A stretch of DNA of 7,174 nt from Akkermansia muciniphila. GTDB taxonomy: Bacteria > Verrucomicrobiota > Verrucomicrobiia > Verrucomicrobiales > V1-33. Both the position numbers and the translations under genes were made by a program. Location of the stretch: contig CALQKQ020000187.1 in NCBI GenBank assembly GCA_943331195.2, positions 1-7,174 on the forward strand, in the 5' to 3' direction. This document shows, piece after piece, positions 6,189-7,174 of the stretch (position 1 is its first letter; every line of letters begins with the position of its first letter). Under the pieces are notes generated by a model. That model had not been told where the DNA came from and ran no database searches. It worked only from the letters and a program-made list of their open reading frames with translations.

Positions 6189-6363
6189 GCCCCTGGCCCC
6201 GGCTGCGCCAGCCTGACTCCCCACCCTGCGCCAAGGCGTCTCCTCCGCCCCGCCACATCGGCACCACCGCCGCGCCCACCACCCCTGGGCAAATCCCTCA
6301 AACCACTGAGGATCAAAGCCCTGTCGAATATTCCAGCCATGGACCGTTTTATGCACTAGACTA

Positions 6364-6388
6364 GCGAGGATTCCCAACCTCCCCTCGC
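6364..6388 (+). promoter_or_regulatory. Hairpin in the clpB leader next to the start codon
   Basis: GCGAGG at 6364-6369 is the exact reverse complement of CCTCGC at 6383-6388, with a 13-base loop, ending two bases before the ATG at 6391. The 5' arm holds the only GAGG purine run in the leader. A structure in the mRNA this close to the start could influence initiation, possibly with temperature, but that is inference. I see no HrcA-type CIRCE inverted repeat and no convincing sigma-32 or sigma-70 promoter in the 202-bp spacer after recR. Confidence 0.35.
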
Positions 6389-6390
6389 CC

Positions 6391-7174
6391 ATGAACCCGG
6401 AAAAAATCACCCTCAAAATGCAAGAGGCGATGTCCTCCGCGCAGTCCTCCGCCACCCGCCTCGGCCACCCCGAGCTGCGCCCCGCCCACGTCCTCAGCGC
6501 CATGCTCGGCCAAGAAGGCGTCCTCGCCCGCCCCCTCATCGAAAAAATGGGCGGCGCCCCCGACGCCTTAAAAACCAGCCTCGACCAATTCCTCGCCCGC
6601 CAACCCAGCGTCAGCGGCAGCACCAGCCTCAGCGCCTCCAACGACCTCCGCGTCGTCCTCACCGCCGCCGAAGACGAACAACTCGCCCTCAAAGACGAAT
6701 ACCTCAGCGTCGAACACTTCCTCCTCGGCCTCTTCCGCAAACCTGGCGAACTCGCCGACCTCCTCAAAGCCCAAGGCCTCACCCACCCCGCCGCCCGCCA
6801 AGCCCTCACCGCCGTCCGCGGCGCCCAGCGCGTCACCGACCAAGACCCCGAAGGCAAATACCAAACCTTAGAAAAATACGGCACCGACCTCACCGCCCGC
6901 GCCCGCGCCGGCAAAATCGACCCCGTCATCGGCCGCGACGAAGAAATCCGCCGCATCATGCAGGTCCTCAGCCGCCGCAGCAAAAATAACCCCGTCCTCA
7001 TAGGCGAACCAGGCGTCGGCAAAACCGCCATCGCCGAAGGCCTCGCCCGCCGCATCGTCGCTGGCGACGTCCCCGACTCCCTCAAAGGCAAACGCCTCAT
7101 CAGCATGGACCTCGGCGGCATGATGGCCGGCGCCAAATACCGCGGCGAATTCGAAGAACGCCTCAAAGCCTTCA
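6391..7174 (+). CDS. clpB: ATP-dependent chaperone ClpB, N-terminal part
   Basis: ClpB is a hexameric AAA+ disaggregase that, with DnaK, threads aggregated proteins through its pore using ATP. The frame is open from the ATG at 6391 to the right edge, 261 codons of an expected roughly 860. Residues 1-145 are the double Clp-N domain: MNPEKITLKMQEAMSSAQ, then RPAHVLSAML (30-39), then the second repeat DEYLSVEHFLLGLF (102-115). Residues 158-190 are the linker LEKYGTDLTARARAGKIDPVIGRDEEI. The first AAA+ module follows, with Walker A GEPGVGKT at 205-212 and the pore-loop segment GAKYRGEFEERLK at 247-259. EKYGTDLT...DPVIGRDEEIRR is typical of ClpB and ClpC; the N-domain and the wording ahead of Walker A favour ClpB. 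The middle coiled coil that would prove it lies outside the window. No Shine-Dalgarno sequence precedes the start (CCTCGCCCATG). Confidence 0.93.
   Translation, partial: MNPEKITLKMQEAMSSAQSSATRLGHPELRPAHVLSAMLGQEGVLARPLIEKMGGAPDALKTSLDQFLARQPSVSGSTSLSASNDLRVVLTAAEDEQLALKDEYLSVEHFLLGLFRKPGELADLLKAQGLTHPAARQALTAVRGAQRVTDQDPEGKYQTLEKYGTDLTARARAGKIDPVIGRDEEIRRIMQVLSRRSKNNPVLIGEPGVGKTAIAEGLARRIVAGDVPDSLKGKRLISMDLGGMMAGAKYRGEFEERLKAF

Noticed and set aside
6189..6260. Intrinsic terminator after recR
   Set aside because: Only short GC stems (for example GGCT-GCGCC-AGCC) are present and no T run follows any of them.
6324..6355. Sigma-70 promoter before clpB (TCGAAT ... TATGCA)
   Set aside because: The spacer is 20 bases and both boxes match the consensus poorly.
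6147..7166. Minus-strand 339-codon frame antisense to clpB
   Set aside because: It is Arg/Ser-rich with no domain signature, and the plus strand encodes an unmistakable ClpB N-terminus.

Overview
The window suggests a high-GC bacterium of the Planctomycetes-Verrucomicrobia group, most likely a verrucomicrobial lineage. The main support is a DUF1501 protein with a twin-arginine-type leader, a family greatly expanded in those phyla. The very C-rich plus strand and the lack of Shine-Dalgarno sequences ahead of every gene are compatible with this. The assignment is inferred from gene content, because there is no rRNA or other direct taxonomic marker.

Left part (1-1605): a divergent pair. On the minus strand is the first 118 codons of a membrane-anchored or exported protein that runs off the left edge. 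On the plus strand is a complete sugar kinase of the aminoglycoside phosphotransferase fold, resembling N-acetylhexosamine 1-kinase (NahK). The short spacer between them holds a 10-bp palindrome flanked by A and T runs and a perfect 10-bp inverted repeat.

Middle (1606-2599): about 1 kb without a convincing gene. It is filled with a degenerate repeat family: two 149-bp copies differing at 8 positions, a more diverged copy between them, and a shared junction sequence containing CCAGGTAATTTG. This is the least explained part of the window.

Centre right (2600-4006): a minus-strand DUF1501 protein, predicted to be exported, with no cytochrome/DUF1549/DUF1553 partner beside it in the visible sequence. 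A 257-bp divergent spacer carries a good sigma-70-like promoter firing to the right.

Right part (4264-7174): a two-gene unit. The first gene is a membrane protein with a class III nucleotide cyclase-like domain that has lost every catalytic residue I can align. It is coupled by a 4-base GTGA overlap to recR (recombinational repair). After a 202-bp spacer comes the start of clpB, the protein disaggregase, cut by the right edge.

The plus strand is C-rich over G both in plus-strand genes (C-ending codons) and opposite minus-strand genes (G-ending codons). The bias therefore belongs to the DNA strand rather than to gene orientation, and it creates many long spurious antisense reading frames.
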